Shown piece by piece: positions 49,901 through 61,300 of a DNA stretch of 64,000 bases (position 1 is the first letter of the stretch; each line of letters begins with the position of its first letter). The notes below the pieces were generated by a model. It did not search any database and was not told the origin of the DNA. It saw only the letters and a program-made list of their open reading frames with translations. The DNA lies in assembly GCF_030867145.1 (NCBI RefSeq), contig NC_134414.1:123764465-123828464 (forward strand). The letters run 5' to 3'. The DNA comes from Opisthocomus hoazin. Taxonomy: Eukaryota > Chordata > Aves > Opisthocomiformes > Opisthocomidae. The position numbers were made by a program, and so were the translations under genes.

Positions 49901-51479
49901 TTCCCTGCTCTGTGGCATCTGGGGGAGTTGGTGTGCTGTACCCCTGGCTCTTCGCTGTCCTCCACCAGCCTCGCTCTGTGCAACACCGGCCACAGAAACA
50001 GCTTTTCAGACCAGGCATCAATTATTTTACCGGCAGCTTCCTTTGTGACAGAAAAGAAGTAAGCATTGTTCTTCATTTCTCACAAGTGATTTATAATTTC
50101 AAGATGATGACACTTAGATTCTTAAATTAGACTAGAAACTTAGGTATCATCAGAGATACAATGTGAGCCTGTCGTTTTTAACCTACTTGTTTCGCAGTCA
50201 GAGTGCCATTTATTGCATAACTTTCTCACAGACCCACCTCCAAGACATTCAAGGCTAAAACAGAAGTGGCAGAGGTTCAGTTTCCATACCTGCCTGCTCC
50301 GTGGCTTTTCTCACTTATGCCATCGGTGCAGATGATGGCAGATACATATGTATATATACATATACACACACACAGTGCCTAAAAACATGAGGGTTTTTTA
50401 TTAATTTCAACATTGTGGTGGTTAACAAAGGGGCCCGCAGGCAGTTCTGTGAAGCAGAAAGCACTGCAAGAGAACCTCCAAAGCCTTTTTCAATTGGTAC
50501 TACAGTTCTGACGAAGAATGGACGTGTATGTTGCCAGTGCTCGCCAAGCCTCGTGCTCAGTAAAAGCGATTGCGAGCTGCCACACTTCACCCAGGGCGAA
50601 TGCGGCACTCAAAGGCTTGGCGCTTTCACCGTGGAAGTGCTGGCCATACTGACTCCTTATATACAGAAAGTACAACTCATGTTGAATACATATATATTGG
50701 CCTAGTGGTTTCAGTACAAAGCAGACATTTTGATAGCCGCAGTTTTCACTCTTAATTGCGATTTCCTTAAAGCAACAGCTTCCATGTCAAGAGAGGGCCA
50801 CTCCAGGGGGATGGAGCAACCGCCCACAAACTAAAGTCCATTTTCACGGTGCGTATTCCAGGTAGGTGAAGAGTCAAGGATGCCTATCGCACCGAAACAA
50901 AGCAGTGGGACGGCAGCCTGGGGAATTCTAGGATTTTATCGAGCGCTGTTTTTAACGACCCTACACCACCTGTTTACACGACAAACATCACCGGAGCGGC
51001 ACCGAAGCCGATGGCTTTACAGGAGGCTTCTCCCCAGCACCACAAAAAAACACCCCCCATGTTTGCTGAGGGAAAGGTGAGCTCTAGGTCGGGTAAGGGC
51101 AGCTCCTCCCGGGGGAACTCGAGCCCTTCCACGCGCGATCGGCCGCTGGCGGGGATTCACCGAGGCCACGGGCTGCCTTCGGCGGGACCGGACAACGCGC
51201 AGCCGGACACAAACCGGACCAGCAGCGCTCCCCGCCCAGACCCGCGGCCGCCCAAGCCTCCGGGCCCCCGAACCGGGACCGGGGAGCCCGCCGCCCCGGC
51301 CCCCCGACGCTTTCCCCGCAGAGCCAGCCGGGGGCCAAGGCGGTCCCTCGGCCGTCGGCGGACGCGCCGTTACCTGCCGGGTGGTTGTAAAAGGGCCGGA
51401 AACGCGGCGGCAGCATCAGCTCGATGCGGTCGAGCAGGCGGTGGTAGGAGGCGCGGAGCCCCGCGGCGGTGGCCGCCAT
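43896..51479 (-). CDS. MPC2: MPC2, mitochondrial pyruvate carrier 2, complete gene
   Basis: Five coding exons on the - strand: 51479-51374, 47652-47612, 45749-45665, 44720-44609 and 43953-43896. They give 133 residues (human 127). The protein pairs with MPC1 in the mitochondrial inner membrane to import pyruvate into the matrix. Visible hallmarks: YHRLLDRIELMLP (12-24) amphipathic start, FYNHPAGPKTVFFWAPIMKW (30-49), LSTAQSAVLMATGLIWSRYSLVIIPKNW (66-93) and NFFVGCAGGSQLFRIWRYN (99-117), covering the three membrane helices. The match to human continues through the RYNQELKAK segment (115-123). All introns are GT-AG with phases 1, 0, 1 and 2. The C-terminal tail after residue 123 is longer than in human. 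The promoter is shared with DCAF6. Confidence 0.97.
43954..44608 (-). other. MPC2 intron 4 (0.65 kb)
   Basis: GTATGT donor and CCTATAG acceptor on the - strand. It contains A runs at 44148-44162 and 44195-44207 (T runs on the gene strand). Nothing else is seen. Confidence 0.85.
44609..44720 (-). CDS. MPC2: MPC2 coding exon 4: helices 2-3
   Basis: 112 nt complete G78 and encode residues 79-114: LIWSRYSLVIIPKNW then SLFAVNFFVGCAGGSQLFRIW. It leaves AG of codon 115. Acceptor CATTCAACAG, donor GGAG|GTATGT. Human has FIWSRYSL and VGAAGASQ at the same places. Confidence 0.97.
44721..45664 (-). other. MPC2 intron 3 (0.94 kb)
   Basis: GT-AG on the - strand. No repeat or extra exon is visible. Confidence 0.85.
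45665..45749 (-). CDS. MPC2: MPC2 coding exon 3
   Basis: 85 nt encode residues 50-77 (GLVCAGMADMTRPAEKLSTA then QSAVLMAT) plus one base. Acceptor TCTTTACAG, donor ACAG|GTAAAG. Human reads GLVCAGLADMARPAEKLSTAQ, so the match is nearly complete. Confidence 0.97.
45750..47611 (-). other. MPC2 intron 2 (1.9 kb)
   Basis: GTAAGT donor and TTTACAG acceptor on the - strand. AT-rich unique sequence; nothing recognisable. Confidence 0.85.
47612..47652 (-). CDS. MPC2: MPC2 coding exon 2 (41-nt microexon)
   Basis: It completes G36 and encodes PKTVFFWAPIMKW (37-49), the conserved start of helix 1. Acceptor CCCCCCTCAG, donor TGG|GTAAGT. Human reads GPRTVFFWAPIMKW. This exon is too short for gene finders that rely on length and is supported by frame and identity. 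Confidence 0.97.
47653..51373 (-). other. MPC2 intron 1 (3.7 kb)
   Basis: GTAACG donor and CCTCAG acceptor on the - strand. It begins in the CpG island and is AT-rich after about 50.9 kb. It contains a TATATA/CACA patch at 50341-50375. No interspersed repeat or second gene is recognised. Confidence 0.85.
51374..51479 (-). CDS. MPC2: MPC2 coding exon 1
   Basis: ATG (complement of 51477-51479) in the context GCGGCCATGG. It encodes residues 1-35, MAATAAGLRASYHRLLDRIE then LMLPPRFRPFYNHPA, plus one base, and ends at GGCAG|GTAACG. Human starts MSAAGARGLRATYHRLLDKVELMLP, so the start is secure. Confidence 0.97.
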
Positions 51480-51645
51480 GTCGAGAGGGCGAGGCGGCCG
51501 CGGGGGGCCTGGTGGTGGCGGCGGGCGAGCGGGTGCCGGCGGCTCTGACCCTCCGCGACCCGCCGTCCTTCCACCGCCCCCAAGCGCGCCCCGCCCACCT
51601 GTCGCCCCCGCGCCGGAGGGGAGGAGCGCCGCTGCCCGCGCGCTG

Positions 51646-51650
51646 ATTGG
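51646..51650 (-). promoter_or_regulatory. CCAAT box toward MPC2
   Basis: CCAATCAGC on the - strand, 167 bp upstream of the MPC2 ATG. It matches the NF-Y consensus core and flank. Confidence 0.6.
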
Positions 51651-51800
51651 CGGCCTCTGGAAGAGGCGGGGCGGGGCAGAGGGGTTCGCGCGGCGCTAGT
51701 GGTTAAGGCGGCCTGCCCCCGCCTCGTGAGGAGAGCTGGCGCCAGAGCGCTCGGAGGAGGCATTCCGGCCGCCTGCAGGGAGGGCATGAGCGCCCGGCTC

Positions 51801-51897
51801 AGAGATGGCCGCCGGCGCCGCTTCACGCCCCCTTTCAAGATGTCCGGGGCGGGACACCCCGGCCCGCTACTGCACGCCCAAGCCCAAGATGGCCGCC
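51801..51897 (+). promoter_or_regulatory. Cluster of YY1-type motifs
   Basis: AGAGATGGCCGCC (51801-51813) and CAAGATGGCCGCC (51885-51897) match the YY1 AAGATGGCGGC-type site, and a weaker CAAGATGTCC lies at 51836-51845. All three share orientation. Such sites often sit close to TATA-less start sites. Confidence 0.55.
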
Positions 51898-51938
51898 TCG
51901 TGGCTTCATCGCTGGGGCTAGAGAGCCGTCGGGCGCGT

Positions 51939-51965
51939 TGACGTCATCCCCATCTACGTGACGTG
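51939..51965. promoter_or_regulatory. CRE palindrome plus half-site
   Basis: The perfect CREB/ATF octamer TGACGTCA (51939-51946) is followed 12 bp later by TGACGTG (51959-51965). It lies 460 bp from the MPC2 ATG and 356 bp from the DCAF6 ATG. Confidence 0.65.
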
Positions 51966-52231
51966 CCCTCCTCATCAGGGGCGGGGCGAGAGGGGGGCGT
52001 CCCCCGGGGCGCCGCTGCCAGCTCGCGCGCGACGCCTGTAGTCTCGGAGCGCTGCGCCCCGTCCTGTGCGGAGGGGGCGGGGCGCCGCGGGGGCGGGGCG
52101 CCATGTACGGGGGCGTGGCGCGGAGCCGCCGCCGGCCCCGCCGCCGCCGCCGCTCGCTGCTAGCTCCCAGTCGGTGCCTCGGCGCGAGGCGGGCGTGAGA
52201 GCGCCGCGCGCGCGGGGGTCGGTCGGTTTCC

Positions 52232-52258
52232 ATGGTGATCGCGCGGGGCGGCCGGTAA
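52232..52258 (+). other. Short upstream ORF before DCAF6
   Basis: ATG GTG ATC GCG then four codons and TAA: eight residues, ending 43 nt before the DCAF6 ATG. Context is CC at -2/-1 and G at +4, with T at -3. It matters only if transcription starts upstream of it, which is unknown. Confidence 0.35.
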
Positions 52259-52301
52259 CCAGCGGAACGCCCGGCACCCCGCGCCCCTTCCGCGTGGGGC
52301 C

Positions 52302-52395
52302 ATGTCCCGCGGGCACTGCCCCCACCTGCTGTGGGACGTGCGGAAGCGAAGCCTGGGGCTGGAGGAGCCCGGCCTGCTGCGGCGGCACTACCTGG
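52302..52395 (+). CDS. DCAF6: DCAF6 (NRIP/IQWD1) coding exon 1, gene continues beyond window
   Basis: ATG in the context GGGGCCATGTCC, then [20 protein letters not shown] followed by [11 protein letters not shown] and one base of the next codon, ending at CTGG|GTAAGG. Human DCAF6 begins [24 protein letters not shown], so identity is clear. The full protein (about 860 residues in human) is a WD40 protein with an IQ motif. It serves as a substrate receptor of CUL4-DDB1 ubiquitin ligase and a nuclear-receptor coactivator. Only the segment before the WD repeats is here. The expected next exon (reading RREFIQRLKLEA-like) was looked for downstream and not found, so intron 1 exceeds 11.6 kb. Confidence 0.95.
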
Positions 52396-55300
52396 GTAAG
52401 GGCGGGGGGGGGGCCGCGCCGGGGCGGGCGAGGCGGGCGCCGTGCAGCCGTTATTAGCCCACCCCCACCCCGCCGTGAGGAGGGGGCCGCGCGCCCTTCC
52501 CAACCCACGCTCCCCCCGTGGCCGGGCGCCGCCCCACCCCCCCCACGCGCGGGGCGGGGGCAGGTGACCGCGGGTCCCGTCCCCCTTCCCCTACCCCCCC
52601 CCCGCGACGCGCGCGCAGGCGCCGGGCGGGAAGGGGGGTCCGCGCGTGGCGGCTGCCCCTCCGCGGCGGCGCTGCCGGCCGTGTCCCGCTTCCCCTCGGC
52701 GCCGCGCTGTCCCGCAGCCCCGCCGCCTGCCGGCTCCCGAGTTTGCTGTGCCCCGCCGGGGGCGGCCCCCCGCGCCCTCCGGGGGGCGAGGCGGCGGGGG
52801 GCTCCCTCCCTGCGCCGCCTCCGCTGCCTCTCCCGCCGCCTCCCTCCCTGAGGGAACTGTTGCGCGAGGGAAGCCCAGCGGGGAAGTTGCGGCGGCGGCG
52901 TCTCGGCGCGGACCGGGAGCCGCCGTTTACGCCCCGGGGCTGAGCAGGCTCCGGCTTTCCCGAGCCCCTAAGGGTTGCTGACGGGACACGCGGAGGGAGG
53001 CCGGGGGTGATCGCCCGGGCGTTGAGGTGTTCCCCGGGGCCGGCGGGCGGAGCGCTGGGCAGAGGCAGCCGGAGGCGTCCGGGGCCGGCGGGTTCCGTTG
53101 TGCTCCCCGCAGCCCCCGGGGGTCCCCGCGGGCGCTTCCCGAGCTAGTTGTTTTCACTTTCTAAGTGCCGCGAGTTAAAAATAGCGGATGGTTTCAGTTT
53201 ACGAGGCGTCGGGGAGGTCTCTTGGCTGTGGAAGAGCTGTTGACGTTCTTGGTCATGGCGCGGGTTGCCTGCCTTCTGCCTCTCCCCCATCCCAAAAAAT
53301 ACTAAAAATAATGTGATTTATTCACGTGTTTTTGGGGGTGTGGCTGTCTGTTGCATATATCATGATCACAGTCTGATTGGGGAGGGGGTGGCTCTCCAGG
53401 GAAGATGGCTTATTGGTGGCAAACACATTCCTTTGTGCTTGTGTGGCAGAGTAATCCCTGCTTTGGGAGTCGAAACGTGGAGTACTTGGGAGGGAACTTA
53501 TTCACAGCGTTGTAAAAAGTGTGCCTTTTGCTGTCTCCCAGGCGTTTCTGACTGTGGTTGGTATTGGTTTTCATTTGGTTTCCCGGTGGAATTTAAGGTG
53601 CCGTATCGCATTACCAAATAGTTTTCTGGCTGTGGTCTCCGAGCATTCAGTAATCCATAAAAGGTAATTGAGAAAAGTAAGGCTATTCCCAGTGGGTTTC
53701 CACATGTTGTAGAGAGTGTGCATGTGTGTATAGCACCTGTGTGCACCCAAGTCCTTCGCAAAAAAATTTTGAGATCCTAAAATTAAAAAAAATTTGAGAA
53801 CTAATGGTCTATAACTGCTTTTGACTTCTGTTATGTCTTGACAGCTGTGCTTGGCCAAGTTTTAGCTGAGGAATGTCCTAACTTTTAGTGATCAAACATG
53901 GATATCCTTCTGACTGGATACTTAAGGATTTTTTTTTTCCCCTGCTCCAATAGGAGCAGAAAGGCTCAGTGTTAAAATTAGGACTGTAGTGTGTAGATTT
54001 TGAAGAAGCACCGTAAGGCTTTTTTTTTTTTTTTTTTTGCTTTTACATGATTGTGTCTCTGACAGCTGAAGTATCAAGATTTGATCAGTAGAAATCATCT
54101 TCCCAAAATTTTTAAGATTTCTTTACTGGACACTGCTCCAATAAAATGTGCATAACTTTAATTGGAAACAAAATCCCTCTGGCAACTAGATTATGGTCTC
54201 GTATTTACTGTTTTTCATTTACCATGAACATGTTCAGTAGCTGTATAGCCTTGAGAAAATAGGACCTGGGGCAAGCTTCCTGCTGAATTGATGGTAATAT
54301 CTGCATTGGTGGTGGCAAGAGTTGCTCTGTCCTTACTGACTTCTGCCTTTGATGAAAGGCTGTAAGTTGCTGCAAGGAATTGGAATCACATTCTGGAGTT
54401 GGTACGTGGTGTGCTTGTATTGTAGAGCCATTTATGGCCTTAATAGACCCACTAATTTTGCTGTTAGTTGGGTGTCATTGCTTGTGTGTAGATTTACCAG
54501 ATGGCAGGCCTGTTGTGCCTTTTTATGTGCAGTTTAGCGTAGAGTGGGTTTAGTGGGTCTCTTTTCTTTCAGGCTTTGGTGGTTCAGTGTGTAGGAGCTT
54601 CGTTGTTTGGACACAGTGAGATTGCAGTGAAGTCAGATGGGTGACATTGATTGCTGGTCGCTGCTGATCTAGTCTGAATGGGAAGTACGGTTTCTTCCTA
54701 TTTATGCTGTCTTACACTGTTTCAGCAGTCTCACAGAACAAATGCAAGTCAAACATTTCGTTTCGACTCGGTAATAGGATTGGGAGACTCGAGGCATTGC
54801 CCGTGTGCTTTTATTGCCCTTTTTTTTGTTTGTTCATTTCTGGTTTTTGTTTGGGTGCCTTTTTTTTTTTTCCTAGATTTGTCAGAACAGTTATGCATAC
54901 CAGTACAAAATAGAACAGGTTATATGTCTCTTCATCTGCTGCTCGGTTTCAGCCTGCAAATCAAAGGAGAACCCTCATAGCAAGTCCATTACTAACAACA
55001 CAGTTCACAATGTGTTGGAAGGAAGTGTATGTATGAGTGATACCTGCACAGTGAACTGTAGTGTTGTTATGCTACAGTGTAAAATATGGGAAATATTGAA
55101 GGCAACTATGTATTGAAGGAAGACATCTGAGAACTAACTCCTGTTTCCTATTTACTCTGAGTTTTAGTTTCATGTGAACTGGCAATCAAGTGGCACTCTA
55201 TTTATAGCCTCTTTCGGCTTTCAACAGCTGCTCCAGGAAGGATCTGTACATCATACTGTACCTTACCATGCAGATAGGTCACTCCTGGAATATGTCCTTG

Positions 55301-58300
55301 CAAAACACTGTCTGATTTTTGCAAGAGCTCTAAATAATCGCTCTGAAACCTAGTCAGTTCTGGACAGAGTTCCAGAGAAAAGCCTTATGGAGATGGGGCA
55401 ATATATACGTACCTGGGATGTGTCTTCCAGATGTTTTCATTTGGGAAGAATTCCCACTGTGAAGATAGAGGGAATATGTGTGTCTTACCAATGTGTGTAA
55501 GCTACATTTTCTTCAGCATTTGTAGGCAAATTAGTCTCAATTTCAGACAGTGCTGATATCTGAAGTCTCCAGAGAAAGCCAAGCCTCAGGGAGGCTGTCA
55601 GTAACACCCTTTTCTTTGATTCGGTTTGAGCATCGTCTTGGCCTAATGCTAGTGGGAGGAATTCTGCTGCTGGATCATGAATGGAAACTGAGTTTCAGAC
55701 TACTTTCAGTTGTTAAAAACATCGTGCTGCTTTTACATGGAAAAAACATTGATAGTAAACTGTAGTATCTAATTTAAATTCTGCTTTTAAACTGTCTAAT
55801 GTAATTATTCTGTCATGATACTTGCCCAGGAATCCCCAAATCTTTGTTGCAATTTTGTATGATTGTGTATCATTGTGGCAATATTTAGGTGACTAATGAA
55901 CATATCAGTTCTGGTAGCGGGTAAAGTGTTTTGTTGCATCCCAACAGAGGTCTCTATGTAGATGAAGTATGGCATATAATAATTTGACTAGAGGAATAGC
56001 AGCGTGGGTTTCTTGCAAGAAAGAAGTGAGTCCATAATTCCTCTAAAGTGTTTAGTGTGATGGATTTATTTGCTTTTCTGTGGAGGGTTGCGATGTTGCT
56101 GAGGATGGCTCTGTTTAGCCAGGAGGAAGACTGAAGATTTTCCTGATTTTTTTTTTTTAATTGTTTTTTTTCCTTGACTGGCATAGCAGATTGTCCAGAG
56201 AAAATCTATTACACTAAAATAGTTTGCAGAGAGCAACTGATTCTGTTTTTTAGCTCAGAGTGATTGTCAGAGGTTGTGGTGCTTGATACAATGGAGGCAA
56301 GTATCAGAATGTCAGTTCTCCCTAATCTCTGATATCCCTGTTCATGTACTATTTTAGAACATCATCTTCCCTTGTGATATGAGTTTTTTAAGCTGGCCAG
56401 ATTTCCTGGAGATAGTGTTTTGATGTTTTTTCCTGAGCTTTCCCTCCCTCTCTTTAAAGACTATTTCATATGTTAGGGCAATGTTTTTGTGAGGCTGTGA
56501 CCTTTTTAATACTATGTTTTTCTTATCCTGTTTTTTAAGATTTGGGAAAGGTTTGAAGTCTATAAATTAACTGTAAGAAAACCAGTAGTTAGGTAAATTG
56601 TGGTCAAATTTTGTAACGTTTCAACACCTGCTGCTAAAAATAGAACTGTCAATATATTATTAGGTAGGTAGGAAATGTGAGGACTTATTAAACTAATCAA
56701 GTCAATAGTTCCCCCTCTTTACCGAGATGAATCATAGTAAAACCAAAACTAAGTACAGTTTTGAAGTATGTTAACTGTCCTGTTCAGAGATAGGGTTGAA
56801 AAACAGGATAGGCAAGAATAGCTGTTGCATGTGTGGACAGCTGATTAGTATTGATATTGACTGTGTTACATTCATTAGCTTGTTAGTTTATAAAAAGTAG
56901 TAGTGGCTCATTGAATGTAGATAGAATTGCCTATTGCTGTTGAATATTTAATTCTTCCTAAAATACATTGCCCGGGGTTTTAGAGTTAACGTTAATTCCT
57001 TAAAATACTGAAAACTCACATTCTTTCTGTGTCTTCTCCTTGGACAAACAAACAGACAAAACCCAGCAGAGATGGAAACTTGTATGTTAGGGAAAACAAC
57101 TAGAAGGAGATGTGTTTTTTTCCCCAATTTTTGCTTCAGCTATATTTCAACATGTGGTATCTTAGTCTTTGAAAATAACGCAGACCAAGAAGGGTCAGAC
57201 AGCTTTAAAATTATCAGCTTTGCAGTTGGTGCTTATGCAGACTTGGAGATAGCCACAGAGTATTTAATCAGCCTTTCTTCTTTAATTCTTTGCATAATGC
57301 TTTTGATGTTTAGTTATTTTCAGGTGCACTGTTACATTTCATGTCCTAAACTTCTGGCATTAATTTGCTTTTCCAGCATGAATTAAAACCGCTCATCTGT
57401 CACAGCTAAAACCCAGAATTGGTAGGGGTGTTTTATGTTGTTTTTCCTTCTACGGGTCTAGCAAATTAACTGCTGCTTGAAAAACGTCTGTTATAAATTT
57501 ACCTGGTTGTCTGGTTACAAGGACACAAATGATTGACTACTGTTTTAATGTAAACTGTGTAGCTTCCAGATGTGTAGCATTTTCCACTGCACTGTGGTTA
57601 TGCCCAGAGAACCAGTTCTGGCACACACCAAATGCTTTGTGAAGCTAGAGTAGCTGAAGATTTTAAAAAGATACGGTTGAACTTCACAATTTTTTTTTTT
57701 CATTAGTGATGTTTTCTGAGTAATAGAAATAGGCAGATTCAGAATTGAAGTTCACAGTGTAATGAATGAATTGGAGGAAAATATATCTTTGAAACAAAAT
57801 AAAAAATTTTTAACTTGCTCAATCTGAATATATGTCAGGCAGGAAGTTTGGTGTAGTCATTGGATTTCGATGGTTGTATGGAAGTTTAAGACATATAAAA
57901 GCATTGCAGAAAAAGAATGTTGCTATTTAATTGTAAAAAACACAAGAGGGTAGAGTCATCACATATTGCCTTAAACTTGGTATGATTTGGGTTTTTTTCC
58001 CTGTTAATAAAAGCAAGACTTAGCAACTGTAGTCCTTAAAAAATTGCAGACGGGCAATTGAAAGAGCAGTGTGTCATCGAGACCTGTTGATAACAAATTG
58101 AATTTGGAGAACTTTAATGAAGAGACTGTCGAAAACAAATTCCCTGATACCATCTCATTTAAATTGGTACCAAGGAATAGAAAGGCACAATGCGTGTGTA
58201 TAAAACAGCTTTTTGAAAAAAAGTTGGTTATCCTAGCACATAAAGGTTAATAATTTTTTTCCTAGTTCCAAGTAAATCAACTGAGATAATAAAGACACCC

Positions 58301-61300
58301 AATTTAAACATTTAAATAGAATAATTTATAGAATGTAGCACCCAATAGATAAAGGAAAATAAAAACATAGTATAGCAGAATGATCTGGATAAGGCAACAA
58401 AGAAAAACTGTCTGGTTATAATTTGGTACATACCAGAAAGAGATGTGAGCTGGGAGAAAGGATTAAGGTCAGATGAGTATTTCTGGTGTCTGAGTGCTGA
58501 GTTCTTAGTTTTAATTTCAGTCTAATCAACCTTCTGTTATCTTTGGGATTATTTCACTCATAGACTGGCTGAGCTGTGGAAGTGGAGGTGCAGGAGCCAG
58601 TTGGACCTGCAAGTGGTACAGCCATGTAGCACGACACTATGTCAATTTGATAGCTTGTTTTGCTACTGTCTCAGGAATCTTTGCTTGTAGTTAACAATAT
58701 CATTGACCTTTTCTCAGTTACATCTTCCCTGTGTGTTTGGTTTAATTGTTATGGTTTGTGTTACTGCTTCTGTCTCCTTAATGTTGTCCCGTCTTGCTCC
58801 TACTCAGTGATAAAGTGTTGACAATCACTGTAGCATATTTTCTTTTTTTAAAAAACATATGATATACAGAATCTGGGATTACTTGGTGCCTTCTATCACC
58901 CTGTCCTGAAATAAGACAATGATATCCAATGTTAGCTTTTAGGATGTTGGGGATTAATAGGAGTACAGCTTCTGGTTTTTATGTACTAACATAAATTTGT
59001 GAAAACCTGTGGACCCTTACAGATCACATTATTATGTTCTTTGGTGGGTCTACTTCGTTGAAGCTTGTTTTTTGGGTTTTGTTTTTTCTTTTTTATAGTG
59101 CTGTCTAGATCCGATGTTGTTATCAATGAACCTACTTACTGAGTTTTGATATTTCAATTTTCTAAATCACCAACTTCTTTGCTGCTGCTGTATCTTCACA
59201 TACAGCATAAAAACATTAATGGAAGGGGGATTTCTGGCATTGCATGCAGATACATCCAGCCAAAGTGGAGCTAGAAGGAAATGATTTAAAATTGGTACAG
59301 TGGTTTCAGATTGTTGATTTTCTGTCCTTCAGAAATGCAAGGGGCCTGTTAAGCTGTCTGCAGTTTTGTCAGCTTTGATTGACATGGGCTGAATTATGCA
59401 GATGTACTTTTTGTTTTTAAGGGATTAACCTTATGTGTAATGTCTGTGCACTGAACATTAATCATATGTGTTAATGATTACCAAGAAGTATGAGTGTATG
59501 TAAGTGTGTTGTGGTCCCAAAGCTTTACAAGTATAATTATATTATTTGAATGATATTCAGTCTTAGGATGCAAATGTGTTTGCTTTATATCCTTTGGAGT
59601 TTTGATCTTCTCATGCAAACAGCTGGAGACTGTAAAGATTTATGTGCACCTTAAATATCTTCTCATTTTTGATTGCAACATTTCACTGAATTTACATTGT
59701 ATGCTTTTAAAGACAATCTTTGTAGAAAGAATGCATTTGCTTTGTAAGTAACTGCCCGTGTCTTGATACTGAGTGTTTCAGACAGCTTTGTAGTTAAATT
59801 ACACCTTGATCTTACAGTAATGAGCTTTGGATACATGAAAGCTGTCTCTTGCTACAAAAACAAGTTGTGTACTGCATGTACTGGATTTGTATTTCAGGAT
59901 GAGGCAGTGATGTGGGCGATCGCTTTAGGTCTTTTCTTTTTTTCCTGTAGCCTTCTTCCAGTTGGATTGCTTCCATTAACTGCATTAGGATAGACCATTA
60001 AGCCTATCTGTGTTTAGTCACTTTTAAGTTGTTGCACTGCAATACTATGAGTTCTTGTGACTTTTGCTTGTGATTCCTGATCTGCTATCCTTGAACGTCC
60101 CCTGAAATAGTCTAGTGGGATATAACTGATCATGTATCAAGAACTTGTTGACACTTGAGACTAGTCCTGTCCCAGCAGTGAGGAAGAAGATCAGCTCAGA
60201 TATAAAGAATGCCAGCCTTCAAACAAAGCTGGATTTTTCACGGATTTAAGTGGCAGTCTCAGCGTTTTTATGTCTTTGCGAGTTAGTGAGTTGCTGATTC
60301 AGATATGTCCCAAATGCTTTAGTATGTGTTGAATCATTAAATATTGAATGTGAATGTCGTGTGATGGAATCTGAGTCACATCAATGAATTTTAATATCCC
60401 CTTATTTTCCTCATTTTGTTCTTCAAGGATTTGCAGGTTTTCCTCAAGAAAATTGAATGCATCGATAATGCTGCTGCTCTCTACTTAGTCGATACCATGA
60501 GGAAGATGAGGATCCACCCTTCCCCGTGATCTGAATGTGTTCTGAACCGTTAGTGATGTTTGTTCAACCTCGAACTACTGAAACTTCACCAATATAGAAA
60601 ACTATGATACAAAACCAAAACCACCTCTGTATTTAGCTTACATGGCTTTATTCTTATTATTACTATTGTAGGGTGTTCCTGCTATTTGCCTTTCCTAGGA
60701 AATGAGGAAAAATGTGGTTCCTTTTTAATTTGTTTTTATTTTAGAAACACTATTATGTCCTGAAGACTCCCTTCAGTGAAAAAAAGAGTCTCTTGAGTTA
60801 AATAACAGGTTTTTTTGGTCATATAGGGTGAATACATACAGTTTAATGCACCAAGCAACATAATTTTTAAAAGTAAGCTTTTTTCACTTGTTTTTAAATC
60901 CCCAATGATCATTGAATTTATGTCACAGTGTTACTTAATGGTCATCTACTACCAAGACTCAGATTTCTAGTTCAGCTCAACTTTTGACATCATCTATCTT
61001 TGAACTCTAATCCTGGGCAATTTCCAAGTGTTTCCGCTTGTAATCTCATGGGGTTTTGTGCCTGTGTATCTGTTATGGTGTGTGTATCTATTATCTATTT
61101 CACATCTTCCCCCGAATCTGGCAGTGTATAATTCCCATACTACTCGGGATTAAATGGTATGTTTAATTAGGCAGGTATGCAGAATAGTAAATGCTTTAAT
61201 TCAGTTCCACCCTGTCCAAATTCTCAGTTTCACTTGACAGGCTTGTGGGAAATGCAGGCTCTGCTTTTTTGCTACAAGACATGTCTCTAGATATGCTACT

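Larger units (their letters stand above)
51080..53150. promoter_or_regulatory. CpG island over divergent MPC2/DCAF6 promoter
   Basis: Extremely GC- and CpG-rich sequence covers MPC2 exon 1, the 822-bp space between the two start codons, DCAF6 exon 1 and the first 750 bp of its intron. Between the ATGs are a CCAAT box for the - strand (complement of 51646-51650), YY1-type AGATGGCCGCC motifs at 51803-51813 and 51887-51897, a full CRE at 51939-51946, TGACGTG at 51959-51965 and several GC boxes (near 51978 and 52073-52100). No TATA box. The head-to-head arrangement matches mammals. Confidence 0.9.

Noticed and set aside
50341-50375. TATATACATATA palindrome and CA run in MPC2 intron 1 as a regulatory element
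   Set aside because: It fits an ordinary compound microsatellite.
51416-52981. Long open frames on both strands over the MPC2/DCAF6 CpG island
   Set aside because: Same compositional cause. They are antisense or out of frame to the recognised exons and have no family similarity that I can see.
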